Source of the DNA: Rhizobium sp. Root1212
Lineage (GTDB): Bacteria; Pseudomonadota; Alphaproteobacteria; Rhizobiales; Rhizobiaceae
Direction: 5' to 3'
Assembly (NCBI RefSeq): GCF_001424985.1
Contig: NZ_LMDA01000012.1
Coordinates: 1-64,000, forward strand
Length of the DNA: 64,000 nucleotides
The translations under genes were made by a program, and so were the position numbers. The notes under the pieces are model-generated. The model made no database searches and was not told where the DNA came from. It worked only from the letters and a program-made list of their open reading frames with translations. Within the stretch, counting starts at the first letter, position 1. Each line of letters starts with the position of its first letter. This document shows, piece by piece, positions 54,260 through 62,738 of the stretch.

Positions 54260-54853
54260 ATGAAAACCGTTACCGGACTTTTCGACGACTATTCCGATGC
54301 GAGCACCGCCGTCAGCGCCCTTGAGGCAAGCGGTGTGCCTTCCAGCGATATCAGCATCGTTTCCAACAATGCAGACGGACGCCACCGCACCGAAACCAAT
54401 GCTGCCGAAGGCGCAGGCACGGGTGCAGGCATCGGCGCGGCTGTCGGTGGTGTCGGCGGTCTGCTGACCGGGCTCGGCATCATGGCCATTCCCGGCGTAG
54501 GGCCGGTGGTGGCTGCCGGCTGGCTTGCAGCCACGGCCGCAGGCGCCGTTGCCGGCGCGGTGGCAGGTGGTGCGGCGGGCGGGCTCATAGGCGCTCTGAC
54601 CGAATCCGGCGTTCCCGAAGCCCACGCCCATGTCTATGCCGAGGGTGTTCGCCGCGGCGGTACGCTCGTGACCGCAAAGGTCGACGACAGCCTCCGGGCG
54701 GAGGCGGAAGCCATTCTTCGCAAGTCGAATTGGGTCGACCCGGACCAGCGCCGTGCAGTCTACGCGGAACAGGGCTGGTCCGAGTTCGACGATACGCTGG
54801 ACCCGTATGGTCCGGCGGAAATCGAACAGGAGCGCCTGCGCTACAGGCGTTAA
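54260..54853 (+). CDS. YflT-domain/glycine-zipper general stress protein
   Basis: A 197-aa protein. MKTVTGLFDDYSDASTAVSAL starts a YflT (general stress protein 17M-like) domain; the middle (about 60-110) is a Gly/Ala-rich hydrophobic zipper (GIGAAVGGVGGLLTGLGIMA) that may insert in a membrane; the C-terminus is charged. GCAGGAGGTTTCC is a strong ribosome site for ATG 54260. It shares the EcfG-type promoter of the upstream PepSY-like gene. A textbook terminator follows. Confidence 0.82.
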   Translation: MKTVTGLFDDYSDASTAVSALEASGVPSSDISIVSNNADGRHRTETNAAEGAGTGAGIGAAVGGVGGLLTGLGIMAIPGVGPVVAAGWLAATAAGAVAGAVAGGAAGGLIGALTESGVPEAHAHVYAEGVRRGGTLVTAKVDDSLRAEAEAILRKSNWVDPDQRRAVYAEQGWSEFDDTLDPYGPAEIEQERLRYRR

Positions 54854-54865
54854 ACGGTTCAGGAA

Positions 54866-54894
54866 ATGGCCGGCATCTGCCGGCCATTTTTTTT
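54866..54894 (+). terminator. Rho-independent terminator
   Basis: ATGGCCGGCA and its complement form a 10-bp stem with a 2-nt gap, followed by eight Ts. It ends the PepSY-YflT transcript. Confidence 0.9.
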
Positions 54895-54914
54895 CGTCAG
54901 ACAGGATAGGAAAC

Positions 54915-55610
54915 GTGCCTTTTATCGCGACAGCCGGATGGTCGATCCCGAAGACCGTGGCGCACCTTTTTCCCGAAAAAGGGAGCGGGCTCAGCCGCTA
55001 TGCAACCGTCTTCAACGGCGCCGAGATCAATTCGACCTTCTATCGCCACTATCAGAGGAAGACATTCGAGCGCTGGGCGAGCGTTGTGCCGGACGACTTT
55101 CGTTTTGCCGTCAAACTGCCGCGGGAGATTACCCATGAGCAGCGCTTGCGGTCGATCGGTCCCCTCTTCAACGCGTTCCTGGGAGACGTTTCAGGGTTGG
55201 GCGACAGGCTTGGCCCGTTGCTTTGCCAATTACCTCCCAGCCTCAGATTCGATGCCGCCGAGGTGACGGCCGCGTTCGCGGCGATGCGCGATGCTTTTCC
55301 GGGCATGATCGTGATTGAACCGCGCCACACAGGCTGGGCCTCGCCGTCGGCGGAAGAGGTGCTCCGACGCTTTGCCATCGACCGGGTTCTGGCCGACCCG
55401 GCGCCGGTCTGGGGGGCGGGGGATTTTACCGAACCGCCGAAATATGTCCGGCTGCACGGCACTCCCCGGATGTATTATTCCAACTACGACGAGGCCGAAA
55501 TACGAACCTTTGGGAAGCGTCTCGCCGCCGGCAGCTGGTGCGTCTTCGACAATACCGCCTCCGGTGCGGCCATCGAGAACGCTTTGACGATGCGCGATCA
55601 ACTGGCGTGA
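54915..55610 (+). CDS. DUF72 family protein
   Basis: A 231-aa TIM-barrel protein of DUF72 (YecE-like). FIATAGWSIPKTVAHLFPE, NSTFYRHYQRKTFERWASVV and FAVKLPREITHEQ are family signatures; VIEPRHTGWAS follows. Function is unknown; a nucleic-acid or stress-repair role is suspected. A GTG at 54915 with AGGA upstream gives the family start. It lies 21 bp after a terminator, so it has its own promoter or relies on read-through. Its stop is adjacent to the convergent gene. Confidence 0.85.
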   Translation: MPFIATAGWSIPKTVAHLFPEKGSGLSRYATVFNGAEINSTFYRHYQRKTFERWASVVPDDFRFAVKLPREITHEQRLRSIGPLFNAFLGDVSGLGDRLGPLLCQLPPSLRFDAAEVTAAFAAMRDAFPGMIVIEPRHTGWASPSAEEVLRRFAIDRVLADPAPVWGAGDFTEPPKYVRLHGTPRMYYSNYDEAEIRTFGKRLAAGSWCVFDNTASGAAIENALTMRDQLA

Positions 55611-55907
55611 TCAGGGGATGAAGCGCGGTCCCGCCTGCACGGCTTGCCCGTCGCGGGCCAATGCCTCATCGATTTCCGCCGGTGACACCTGAAGGAACTG
55701 GCGCTTCGCCATCCCGACCGAGATCGCGGGAATCTCGAGATGGGTTCCGACGCGCCGGTAGGCCGTGAAGCTGAGGCCCTCGATCAATTCCTCGTCCACG
55801 ACCAGGCGATACGTTCCTGCTTCCAGAGGGTCTGCAAGGGATTGCAGGTGAAACGGATGCGTGAATGTGATTTCGGTCCGGGTCGTTCTTTCAGTCATTT
55901 CGAGCAT
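55611..55907 (-). CDS. small hypothetical protein
   Basis: A 98-aa protein predicted to be beta-rich (FTHPFHLQSLADPLEAGTYR, then VDEELIEGLSFTAYRRVGT). It resembles rhizobial proteins of unknown function. The ATG at 55907 follows GGAAAAGCG; ATG 55898 is also in frame. Confidence 0.6.
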   Translation of the reverse strand: MLEMTERTTRTEITFTHPFHLQSLADPLEAGTYRLVVDEELIEGLSFTAYRRVGTHLEIPAISVGMAKRQFLQVSPAEIDEALARDGQAVQAGPRFIP

Positions 55908-55957
55908 CGCTTTTCCGTCGCATCAAAATTGACGCTGGCTCAATCCGTCGTCGAGGA

Positions 55958-56077
55958 TTACCAGAGCCATCCTCTGCTCAGGATGTAAATGACCATTGCA
56001 AGACTTGCCGCGGATACGGCGTAGCCAGCCAAGGTCGCAACTTCATATTTCTGCGGCTGATGGAATATGGAAGACAT
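55958..56077 (-). CDS. 39-aa single-pass membrane peptide
   Basis: A short open frame of 39 aa: MSSIFHQPQKYEVATLAGYA then a hydrophobic helix (VSAASLAMVIYIL) and a Trp-rich end (SRGWLW). The ribosome site GAGGAGGACACC is near-perfect and 5-6 nt from the ATG. The compact layout and clean membrane helix suggest a real small protein of the cytochrome-accessory or toxin-like size class; no family is recognised. Confidence 0.6.
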   Translation of the reverse strand: MSSIFHQPQKYEVATLAGYAVSAASLAMVIYILSRGWLW

Positions 56078-56357
56078 GGTGTCCTCCTCGCTTGGGGCCA
56101 GGGTAATCAACCCTCAAACAGCAGCGCCCGTAAGATGGCTGCTGGAACGAGTACAGTGGACCCGTTTCTATCCTTTAGCAATGAATCAATTCAGGTTGCC
56201 TGGAGACAAGGACCGAAGGTTTGCCCGCAATCCTGAAATGAATATGCCTGCCGAACTTGTTTTCGACACAGTCGGCCTCTATATGGTGCTTATCGGCATT
56301 GCTGATGAGCGCTGGAAAATCTCTGCCGCTCGCAATTGGCCGGCATCGCTTTATGCT
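56078..56357 (+). ncRNA. candidate small RNA region upstream of repeat and terminator
   Basis: No convincing protein gene is present on either strand, yet a plus-strand terminator follows at 56403-56434. A transcript starting in this region would carry the 23-bp repeat shared with the csp 3' UTR. A GGAAC element lies at 56145-56149 but its spacing to GTT is 15 rather than 17. A small RNA is inferred only. Confidence 0.3.
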
Positions 56358-56380
56358 TTTGACCACGGATGTACTGGCAC
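56358..56380 (+). repeat. 23-bp repeat, copy 2
   Basis: Identical over 23 bp to the minus strand of 47460-47482 (TTTGACCACGG to CTGGCAC). A Rho-independent terminator follows 22 bp later, as at the csp copy. Confidence 0.75.
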
Positions 56381-56402
56381 AGGTAGACAAGCGATGATGA
56401 GG

Positions 56403-56434
56403 AAGGTCGGTGCGGTTTCGCCCCGGCCTTTTTT
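56403..56434 (+). terminator. Rho-independent terminator without visible upstream gene
   Basis: AAGGTCGG pairs with CCGGCCTT (one G-U pair) around a 12-nt loop that contains a small inner GCG/CGC stem; six Ts in total follow on the plus strand. Confidence 0.7.
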
Positions 56435-56458
56435 GTTGGCCGCGAGCCTGCTTCCGCA

Positions 56459-57529
56459 TCAAGGCGAGGACTTGTCGATGGCCGACAAGTCATTCTGGAC
56501 CTGAATTTTCGAGAGCGGCAATTCGGCAAGGAGGGTCAGTCCTTCGGGCCTGTAGGAGATATTCGCCTCGCCAAAGGCCTGCAGGCTGGAGACGATCAGG
56601 CGCGAGCCAAAACCCTTGCGGTCCGGTTCGGCACTGGGTATGGGCGGACCATCGATCTCCCGCCAGCATGCGACCAGGGTTTCCACGTCATCGCGGCGTT
56701 CGACGTTCCACTTTACCTCGACGCGGCCCTGCGCATTCGACAACGCTCCATATTTCGACGCGTTGGTGAGAAGTTCGTGGAACACCATTGAAAAGGACAG
56801 GGCCGCCTGCGGCCCGAGTTGAATATCCGGCCCACTCGACAGGATGCGCGTGCTCCCGTCCAGACCGATGTTCATTTTAGTGGCTTCCACGACGTCTGCG
56901 AGCGTCGCGCTGACCCAATCCTTCTGCAGCAGGATGTCATGGGCCTTGGCATAGGCGGCGATCCGCAACTGAAGCTTTTCGGCCGCATCGTCGAGGGAAA
57001 CCGCATTGCGCAGGGATTGCGTCACGATCGCCTGGACGACGGACAGCGTGTTCTTCATCCGGTGACCGAGTTCGTGCATGAGGAGACGTTCACGTTCGGC
57101 GCGTTCGCGTTCCTGGGTCCTGTCGCGAAGAATTTTGATGAAGCCGATGATCTGTTCATCGGATGCGTACAGTGCCATCATCTCGCCTGAGGCCCAGAAC
57201 ATCGTGCCGTCCGCGCGCAGGTGCCATCGCTCGTCGCTGCCTCGGCCGCGGTTGAGCGCGGCCGTCATCTCCTTTTGGGGAATGCCGCTTTCCCGGTCTT
57301 CCTGGGTGAAAAAAATAGTGGCCGGTTTTCCGATCATGTCCTCGGCTTTCCAGCCCAGGATATTGAAAGCCCCTTCATTCCAGCTCGTTACGAGGCCGTC
57401 GAGGTCCATCGATATGATGGCATAATCGATGGCACTCTGAACGATCGCTTCAAGGAAGCGTTCTCTCGATGAAATGGGTCCGGCGTCGTTTGCAATCTTC
57501 ATGAAGGTCTCTCGGATTCGGTCCTGCAT
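56459..57529 (-). CDS. PAS sensor histidine kinase, HWE family
   Basis: A 356-aa kinase with one PAS domain (AIISMDLDGLVTSWNEGAF, residues about 35-140; PAC at GFIKILRDRTQER) and an HWE dimerisation domain: the phospho-acceptor is His156 in MHELGHRMKNTL, and the HATPase N-box is HELLTNASKYGAL. HWE kinases of this size usually respond to light, redox or stress and feed PhyR or single-domain regulators. Its start could be the ATG at 57529 or 57502. The single-domain regulator at 57603 lies immediately upstream on the same strand and is the likely partner. Confidence 0.88.
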   Translation of the reverse strand: MQDRIRETFMKIANDAGPISSRERFLEAIVQSAIDYAIISMDLDGLVTSWNEGAFNILGWKAEDMIGKPATIFFTQEDRESGIPQKEMTAALNRGRGSDERWHLRADGTMFWASGEMMALYASDEQIIGFIKILRDRTQERERAERERLLMHELGHRMKNTLSVVQAIVTQSLRNAVSLDDAAEKLQLRIAAYAKAHDILLQKDWVSATLADVVEATKMNIGLDGSTRILSSGPDIQLGPQAALSFSMVFHELLTNASKYGALSNAQGRVEVKWNVERRDDVETLVACWREIDGPPIPSAEPDRKGFGSRLIVSSLQAFGEANISYRPEGLTLLAELPLSKIQVQNDLSAIDKSSP

Positions 57530-57602
57530 GTTATGCCATGGATCATGCCGATTGCGCTGTCGGAACTATGGTGAAGCCATGTGGTCGTGGTGCTCGGCAA
57601 TC

Positions 57603-57956
57603 TTAGCGGCGGCTCATCGCTTTCAACGATGCAATGATCTGATCGAAGCGGTATGGTTTTGCAAAGAATTTAGCCCCGGTCGGCAAATCCGCGCCTGTCG
57701 GCCGTATCCGGCCCGATGCGACGATAATGCCGGCGTCCGGAAAACGTTCGGCAACCATCTGGGCGAGATCAACACCGGTCAGCTTGCCCGGCAACTGGAT
57801 GTCTGTAAAGAGCAGATGGATTGTCTGCTCGTTCATGATCTCGAGCGCGTCGTCGGCCGACCCCGTATCGACGACGTCGAAACCCGCCTCATGTAACGCG
57901 TCAACCAATGTCAATCGGATCAGTACTTCGTCTTCAACAACCAGAACTTTGCGCAC
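57603..57956 (-). CDS. single-domain response regulator
   Basis: A 117-aa stand-alone receiver domain with acidic residues in VVEDE, phospho-acceptor Asp52 in LFTDIQLPG, a Ser-type switch residue (IIVASGRI) and Lys in FFAKPYR. The FAKPYRFDQI end is typical of FAT-GUY-like rhizobial receivers that act with HWE kinases and PhyR in stress signalling. A GTG start with AGGAGATTCCC upstream is used. An EcfG-type promoter lies just before it, giving a feedback loop if it controls the stress response. Confidence 0.88.
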   Translation of the reverse strand: MRKVLVVEDEVLIRLTLVDALHEAGFDVVDTGSADDALEIMNEQTIHLLFTDIQLPGKLTGVDLAQMVAERFPDAGIIVASGRIRPTGADLPTGAKFFAKPYRFDQIIASLKAMSRR

Positions 57957-57980
57957 GGGAATCTCCTATCAATGCCCACC

Positions 57981-58005
57981 AACCCCTGGAAACGCGCAAC
58001 GTTCC
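57981..58005 (-). promoter_or_regulatory. predicted EcfG general-stress promoter
   Basis: GGAAC-N17-GTT on the minus strand, 25 bp before the GTG of the single-domain response regulator. Confidence 0.65.
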
Positions 58006-58099
58006 TTCGACACGGTGCTGTTTTGCGCCCGCTGTCGCGAAAATTGCATTTTTGCGGGAATCCCTGGCCGCTTATTTGAAAACAAAAAGCGTTTGCGGA

Positions 58100-58126
58100 G
58101 CGAAGAGGCGTTACCCGTCTCTTCGC
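58100..58126 (-). terminator. probable terminator of pentitol operon
   Basis: GCGAAGAG and CTCTTCGC pair perfectly around an 11-nt loop; a CTTTTTGTTTT tract follows 10 nt later on the minus strand, after the kinase gene. Confidence 0.6.
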
Positions 58127-58161
58127 CGCCGTGATCTGGCCGCCCTGAAAGTCGATTGGTC

Positions 58162-59793
58162 TTAGCGGAGTTCGCGCGCCAGATCCTGAAGACGCCGGAA
58201 GGCCTCGTAGCGTCTGGCATGGAGACCGGCGGTCTCGCCACCGGCTGGCTGGTAGGTCCGATCGGTTGCCGAAAGGGCCGCCATCGCGGAGCGCACATCC
58301 GGGAAAGTGCCGCCGGCGACACTGCCGAGAATGGCGGCACCCAGCAGCACCGGCTCTTCCGCCCGCGTGGCAAGCAGCGGCTTGCCCGTTGTGTCGGCGA
58401 GAAGCTGACGCACGAGATCGAGTTGCCCGGCACCGCCGCTGATGACGATCTTGTCGATCGGGGCTCCGGCTGCCGCCTGCGCGTCGATGATTTGACGCAG
58501 ACCGTAACCGATGCCGCAAAGCCCGGCGATGTAGAGAGCGACTAGATTTTCGATATCCCGCTCCATGCCAAGCCCGACGATGGCCGCGCGGGCATGCGGA
58601 TCGGCAAAGGGCGCGCGGTTGCCGAGGAATTCGGGCACGACATGCAGTCCGTCCGCAAGCACCGCCACGTCTGAAAGCGTGCCTGTTTTCTCCGCCGCGA
58701 GTTCCGCCAGCAGCACCGGCAGGGAAAGCCCGCGCGATTCTGCCAGTTCCCTAGCCTTGGCTGCCGCAGGGTGGAAGGAGATGAGTTGCTCGATGGCGGC
58801 GCCGGCCGCCGACTGGCCGCCCTCGTTGAGCCACATGCCCGGCACCATGGCGGAGAAGTAAGGCCCCCAGACGCCCGGCACGAAGACTGGCTCGCGCGTG
58901 GTGGTCATGGTGCAGGACGAGGTGCCGAAGACATAACCGAGATTGTTTTCCGGCGGGCCATCGACGCCGACCGTGCCGATACCGCCCGCATGGGCGTCGA
59001 TCATGCCGGCCGCGACCGGTGTGCCGACGGCAAGGCCGAGTTCGGCGGCCGCGCGCTCCGTCAGTCCGTTACCGAGAGGCGTGCCGGGCTCGACGACGCG
59101 CTGGCCGATGCGGGCAAAGTCCTCATCGGCGAGAACGCCGAGACCAATGCCGTGGAAATAGCTCGGGTCCCAGCGCTTCTCATGGGCGAGATAGGTCCAT
59201 TTGCACGTCACGGTGCAGGTGGAGCGGGCGAGATCGCCTGTCGAGCGCCAGGTCAGGAAGTCGGCGAGGTCGAAAAACTGCCAGGCCGCATCGAAGACCT
59301 GTGGCCGGTTTTCCTTCAGCCACAGTAGCTTGGGCGTTTCCATTTCCGGCGAGATGATGCCGCCGACATAGCGCAGGACGTCATAGCCTCCGGCATTGAT
59401 ACGCTCGACCTGATCCACCGCGCGGTGATCCATCCAGACGATGATGTCGCGTTCCGGATCTTCCGACGGGCCGACGGGAAGCGGCTTGCCGGCTTCCCCC
59501 AGCACGACCAGCGAACAGGTCGCGTCGAAACCGATGCCCGCGACCTTTTCCGGTGCTACGCGGGCCTTCCCGATGGCTTCGCGCACCGAGGCGCAGACGG
59601 CGGCCCAGATTTCCGTGCTCGACTGCTCGACCATCGCGCCCGGCGCGCGAAACAGCGAAATGTCTCGTTTCGCCGAGGCCAGCATCCGGCCCGAGAGATC
59701 GAAGAGGCCAGCCCTGGCGCTACCCGTGCCGACATCGACGCCAATGAGGTAGCGTTCGCCGCCTGCGGGGCGTGCGGAGGAAGAAGTATTCAT
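58162..59793 (-). CDS. FGGY-family ribulokinase-like sugar kinase
   Basis: A 543-aa kinase of the FGGY YDR109C/ribulokinase branch. YLIGVDVGTGSARAGLFDLSG is the phosphate-binding start; VAGIGFDATCSLVVLGEAG and MDHRAVDQVERIN are typical of D-ribulose/ribitol kinases; ISGGAGQLDLVRQLLADTTG is the second ATP motif. It would phosphorylate D-ribulose made by the adjacent SDR. AAAGGCGACAGACCC precedes the ATG at 59793. It is the last gene of the operon. Confidence 0.87.
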   Translation of the reverse strand: MNTSSSARPAGGERYLIGVDVGTGSARAGLFDLSGRMLASAKRDISLFRAPGAMVEQSSTEIWAAVCASVREAIGKARVAPEKVAGIGFDATCSLVVLGEAGKPLPVGPSEDPERDIIVWMDHRAVDQVERINAGGYDVLRYVGGIISPEMETPKLLWLKENRPQVFDAAWQFFDLADFLTWRSTGDLARSTCTVTCKWTYLAHEKRWDPSYFHGIGLGVLADEDFARIGQRVVEPGTPLGNGLTERAAAELGLAVGTPVAAGMIDAHAGGIGTVGVDGPPENNLGYVFGTSSCTMTTTREPVFVPGVWGPYFSAMVPGMWLNEGGQSAAGAAIEQLISFHPAAAKARELAESRGLSLPVLLAELAAEKTGTLSDVAVLADGLHVVPEFLGNRAPFADPHARAAIVGLGMERDIENLVALYIAGLCGIGYGLRQIIDAQAAAGAPIDKIVISGGAGQLDLVRQLLADTTGKPLLATRAEEPVLLGAAILGSVAGGTFPDVRSAMAALSATDRTYQPAGGETAGLHARRYEAFRRLQDLARELR

Positions 59794-59825
59794 GGGTCTG
59801 TCGCCTTTCATCAGGAATGTCCGGT

Positions 59826-59847
59826 GCAAGCGGCATAGGCCGCTTGC
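59826..59847 (-). terminator. intercistronic hairpin before kinase
   Basis: GCAAGCGGC and GCCGCTTGC form a perfect 9-bp stem with a 4-nt loop between the SDR and kinase genes. There is no T-run; it probably tunes or protects the mRNA. Confidence 0.5.
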
Positions 59848-59854
59848 CGGGCGC

Positions 59855-60583
59855 TTAGAGATCGACGCTGTTGGGCAGGATGACGAGGTCGCGGATCGTG
59901 ACGTTGCGCGGCCGGGTCAACATGAAGAGCACAGCATCGGCCACTTCCTTCGGCTGCATCAGGCTGCCGTTAGCCAACGCTTCCTCCATCTTCTCCTTCG
60001 GCCAGTCGTCAAGCAATGCCGTGACAACCGGTCCCGGCAGGACCGCGCCGACGCGCACGCCATACTTCGCTACCTGCCGGCGCGTCGAGTGGACGAAGGC
60101 CTGTACGGCGAATTTCGAGGCCGTGTAGATCGGTTCCCAGACGACGGGCACCACACCGGCGATCGAGCTGGTGAACAGGATATCGCCGGTCTTCTTCTCG
60201 ATCATATGGGGCAGCACCGCATGAACCGAGCGGAAGGCCGCGTTGATGTTGAGGTTCAGCATGCGGTCCCAGGCATCCGGATCGCCTTCCGCCACCGGTC
60301 CGCCTATGTAGGCGCCGGCATTGGCGTGGAAGACATCCAGCCCGCCAGCGATCTCGAGGATGCGCGGTAGCATGCCGGAAACGTCGGACGGCTTCAGCAG
60401 ATCGACGACGAGCGGCAGGGCGTTCGGGCCAAGCTCCTTGCAGAGCTGTTCCAGTCTGTCCTGCGCACGGTCGATCAGCACCACCCTCGCGCCTTCGGCC
60501 AGCAGCGTCTTTGCGCATTCGAGGCCGATGCCGGAGGCGGCACCGGTGATGGCGGCGATCTTGCCCTTCATGAGGTCAGCCAT
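59855..60583 (-). CDS. SDR-family dehydrogenase, probable ribitol 2-dehydrogenase
   Basis: A 242-aa classical short-chain dehydrogenase. NAD binds at [13 protein letters not shown]; the catalytic Ser and YxxxK are in [23 protein letters not shown]. Length and the [12 protein letters not shown] stretch resemble bacterial ribitol 2-dehydrogenases. With the ribulokinase-like gene it would give ribitol to D-ribulose to D-ribulose 5-phosphate. Another pentitol or tetritol is possible. GGAG precedes the ATG. Confidence 0.82.
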   Translation of the reverse strand: MADLMKGKIAAITGAASGIGLECAKTLLAEGARVVLIDRAQDRLEQLCKELGPNALPLVVDLLKPSDVSGMLPRILEIAGGLDVFHANAGAYIGGPVAEGDPDAWDRMLNLNINAAFRSVHAVLPHMIEKKTGDILFTSSIAGVVPVVWEPIYTASKFAVQAFVHSTRRQVAKYGVRVGAVLPGPVVTALLDDWPKEKMEEALANGSLMQPKEVADAVLFMLTRPRNVTIRDLVILPNSVDL

Positions 60584-60609
60584 AATCTAAAACTCCATTC
60601 CGGTATTCG

Positions 60610-61854
60610 TTAGGCGCGGCCGTGGCTGACACGGGAGCGACGGGCGAGCGAGTCGACGATGACAGCGATGGCAAGGACGCCGCCGGTGATCATGTAGCGC
60701 AGCGAGGATGACAGGTTGAGCAGCGTCAAACCGTTCGAGATCGCCTGGATGACGATGATGCCGAGCAGGGCGGAATAGGCGCTGCCGCGTCCGCCAAAGA
60801 GACTGGTGCCGCCGATGACGGCCGCGGCGATCGCGTTGAGATTGACATCACCCGTTCCCGCCTGCTGGCTGGAGGAGGCAAGGCGCGAGGCCGAGAGGAT
60901 GCCGCCGAGTGCCGCCAGCGTCGAGCAGAGCATGAAGGCGCTCATGTAAATTCGGCGGACGTTGATGCCCGAACGGCGCGCCGCCTCCTTGTTGCCGCCG
61001 ACGGCAAACATCGAGCGGCCCCATTTCGTACGCGTCAGCGCATAGTTGAGAATGACTGCGAGCGCGACGAAGAGGGCGAACATCCACGGAATGCCGCGGC
61101 CGAGATTGAGGTAGAAGACGGCTGCTTCCAGTGCGACCGTCAACACCGCGGCCTTGAGGATCAGCGCCCGCATCGGCTGAGCCGAGAGATTGGCGGCCAT
61201 GCGCTGGGTGCGGGTGCGCAGCCCCCGGCCGATCATGACGAGGCCGGGCACGAGTGCCAGCGTATAGGACAGCCAGTCGGGCATGATCAGGATCTGGCCG
61301 AAGCGCACCAGCGCGGAGGCGTAAGGCAGGTTGATCGAGCCGGTGGGGCCGAGGATATAAAGTTGCATGCCGAGCAGCGCGAGCAGGCCGGCAAGCGTGG
61401 CAACGAAGCTCGGCATGCCCAGGCGATTGTAAAGCGTCGCATAAAGCAGGCCGACGCCCGCACCGATGACGAGTGCGGCAAGCATGGCACCGACGATCGG
61501 CCAGCCCTGGTTGACCCAGAGAACGCCGACCATGGCCGAGGAGAGACCGCTCATCGAGCCGACCGACAGATCGATCTCGCCGAGCACCAGCACACAGACG
61601 ATTCCGAGCGAGATGACGCCGACGGTGGCGCAGTCGAAGAGAAGGTTCACGAGGTTGTTCGGCGCAAGGAAGATCGGGTTCAGCGCGGAAAAGACGATGG
61701 AGATGACGACGAGGCCGACGGCGACAGGCAACATGCCGAGGTCGCCGGAGCGCACGCGGTCGATGAAACCTCTGGCCATGGCGGCGAGGCTGTCGTCGTG
61801 GCGCACACGCTCGTCGCTGCGGTCCAGCATCGGCTGGGACGAATTCTGGCTCAT
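60610..61854 (-). CDS. CUT2 sugar ABC transporter permease, XylH-like
   Basis: A 414-aa permease with about ten to twelve hydrophobic segments. Its length and the GEIDLSVGSMSGLSSAMVGVL and NAIAAAVIGGTSLFGGRGSAY signatures match XylH-type permeases, which are longer than RbsC. Its ATG overlaps the ATPase stop. It forms the channel of the second ABC importer. Confidence 0.9.
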   Translation of the reverse strand: MSQNSSQPMLDRSDERVRHDDSLAAMARGFIDRVRSGDLGMLPVAVGLVVISIVFSALNPIFLAPNNLVNLLFDCATVGVISLGIVCVLVLGEIDLSVGSMSGLSSAMVGVLWVNQGWPIVGAMLAALVIGAGVGLLYATLYNRLGMPSFVATLAGLLALLGMQLYILGPTGSINLPYASALVRFGQILIMPDWLSYTLALVPGLVMIGRGLRTRTQRMAANLSAQPMRALILKAAVLTVALEAAVFYLNLGRGIPWMFALFVALAVILNYALTRTKWGRSMFAVGGNKEAARRSGINVRRIYMSAFMLCSTLAALGGILSASRLASSSQQAGTGDVNLNAIAAAVIGGTSLFGGRGSAYSALLGIIVIQAISNGLTLLNLSSSLRYMITGGVLAIAVIVDSLARRSRVSHGRA

Positions 61855-62669
61855 GCTGCTCCCCCATGATGTTCGTGTGCTTCGCCGGCCTTGCGGTCGG
61901 CGCGGCGCGAGACGGAATTGTCCGTGGCGCCGGTGATGGCGGAAACGAGTTCCTGGTTGGACGAGTCGGGCGTGAAGATGCCGTTGTTCTTGCCCAGACG
62001 CAGTACGACGATGCGGTCCGCCACGGCGCGCACGTCTTCCATGTTATGGCTGATGATGATGACGCCGAGGCCGCGGTCGCGCACGCGCTCGATGAGGTTC
62101 AGCACCTCGGCCGTCTGTGCGACGCCAAGGGCGGCGGTCGGTTCGTCGAGCATGATGAGCTTCGGGTTGAGGAGCAGCGAGCGGGCGATGGCGACCGTCT
62201 GTCGCTGGCCGCCTGAGAGCGAGGCGATGGGTTCGCGCACCGACGGGATGCGCGCGGCAAGCTCGCGCAGCAGCGTCCAGGCGCGCACTTCCATGGCGAC
62301 TTCGTCGAGCGCCCAGGGCGACATTTCGTGGCCGAGGAAAAGATTGGCGACGACGTCGAGGTTTTCGCAGAGCGCCAGATCCTGAAAGACGGTGGCGATG
62401 CCCATGCCCAGCGCCTTGGCAGGGCTGTCGAGCGAGACCTGCTGACCGCAGAATTCGATCGTGCCCGACGACGGCTGGTGTACGCCGGCAAGCACCTTGA
62501 CCAGCGTCGACTTGCCGGCGCCGTTGTCACCGACCAGCGCGACGACTTCGCCGGCCTTTACGTCGAGATCGATATCCGTCAGCGCGGATACGGCTCCGAA
62601 ATTCTTGGATACGCCGCTGAGACGCATCACCGATTGCCCCTTGGGAGGGAGACTTTGCGTGGCTGTCAT
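61851..62669 (-). CDS. sugar ABC transporter ATP-binding protein, single domain
   Basis: A 272-aa ABC ATPase with a single nucleotide-binding domain: Walker [11 protein letters not shown], signature LSGGQRQTVAIAR, Walker [13 protein letters not shown]. Most CUT2 systems use a fused two-domain ATPase; short single-domain versions such as this occur with XylFH-like proteins in Rhizobiales. Two copies per transporter are expected. It follows the binding-protein gene after a long hairpin. Confidence 0.9.
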   Translation of the reverse strand: MTATQSLPPKGQSVMRLSGVSKNFGAVSALTDIDLDVKAGEVVALVGDNGAGKSTLVKVLAGVHQPSSGTIEFCGQQVSLDSPAKALGMGIATVFQDLALCENLDVVANLFLGHEMSPWALDEVAMEVRAWTLLRELAARIPSVREPIASLSGGQRQTVAIARSLLLNPKLIMLDEPTAALGVAQTAEVLNLIERVRDRGLGVIIISHNMEDVRAVADRIVVLRLGKNNGIFTPDSSNQELVSAITGATDNSVSRRADRKAGEAHEHHGGAA

Positions 62670-62696
62670 GGCCCTTGCACCTTTCGACTGACCGGA

Positions 62697-62727
62697 ATGT
62701 CCGGCCGCGAGAAACGCGGCCGGACAT
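62697..62727 (-). terminator. intercistronic hairpin after binding-protein gene
   Basis: ATGTCCGGCCGCG and its complement form a perfect 13-bp stem with a 5-nt loop, between the binding-protein and ATPase genes. The position is the same as the hairpin at 24724-24755 in the other ABC operon. It likely gives differential expression of the binding protein. Confidence 0.65.
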
Positions 62728-62738
62728 GATGGGCTGGA

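Noticed and set aside
56145..56167. GGAAC followed by GTT at 15-bp spacing upstream of the candidate small RNA
   Set aside because: The spacing is two bases shorter than the other six elements, so I did not list it as a promoter.
56067..56504. 145-aa plus-strand frame across the repeat and terminator
   Set aside because: It reads through a Rho-independent terminator and into the end of the HWE kinase gene; no ribosome site or family motif.
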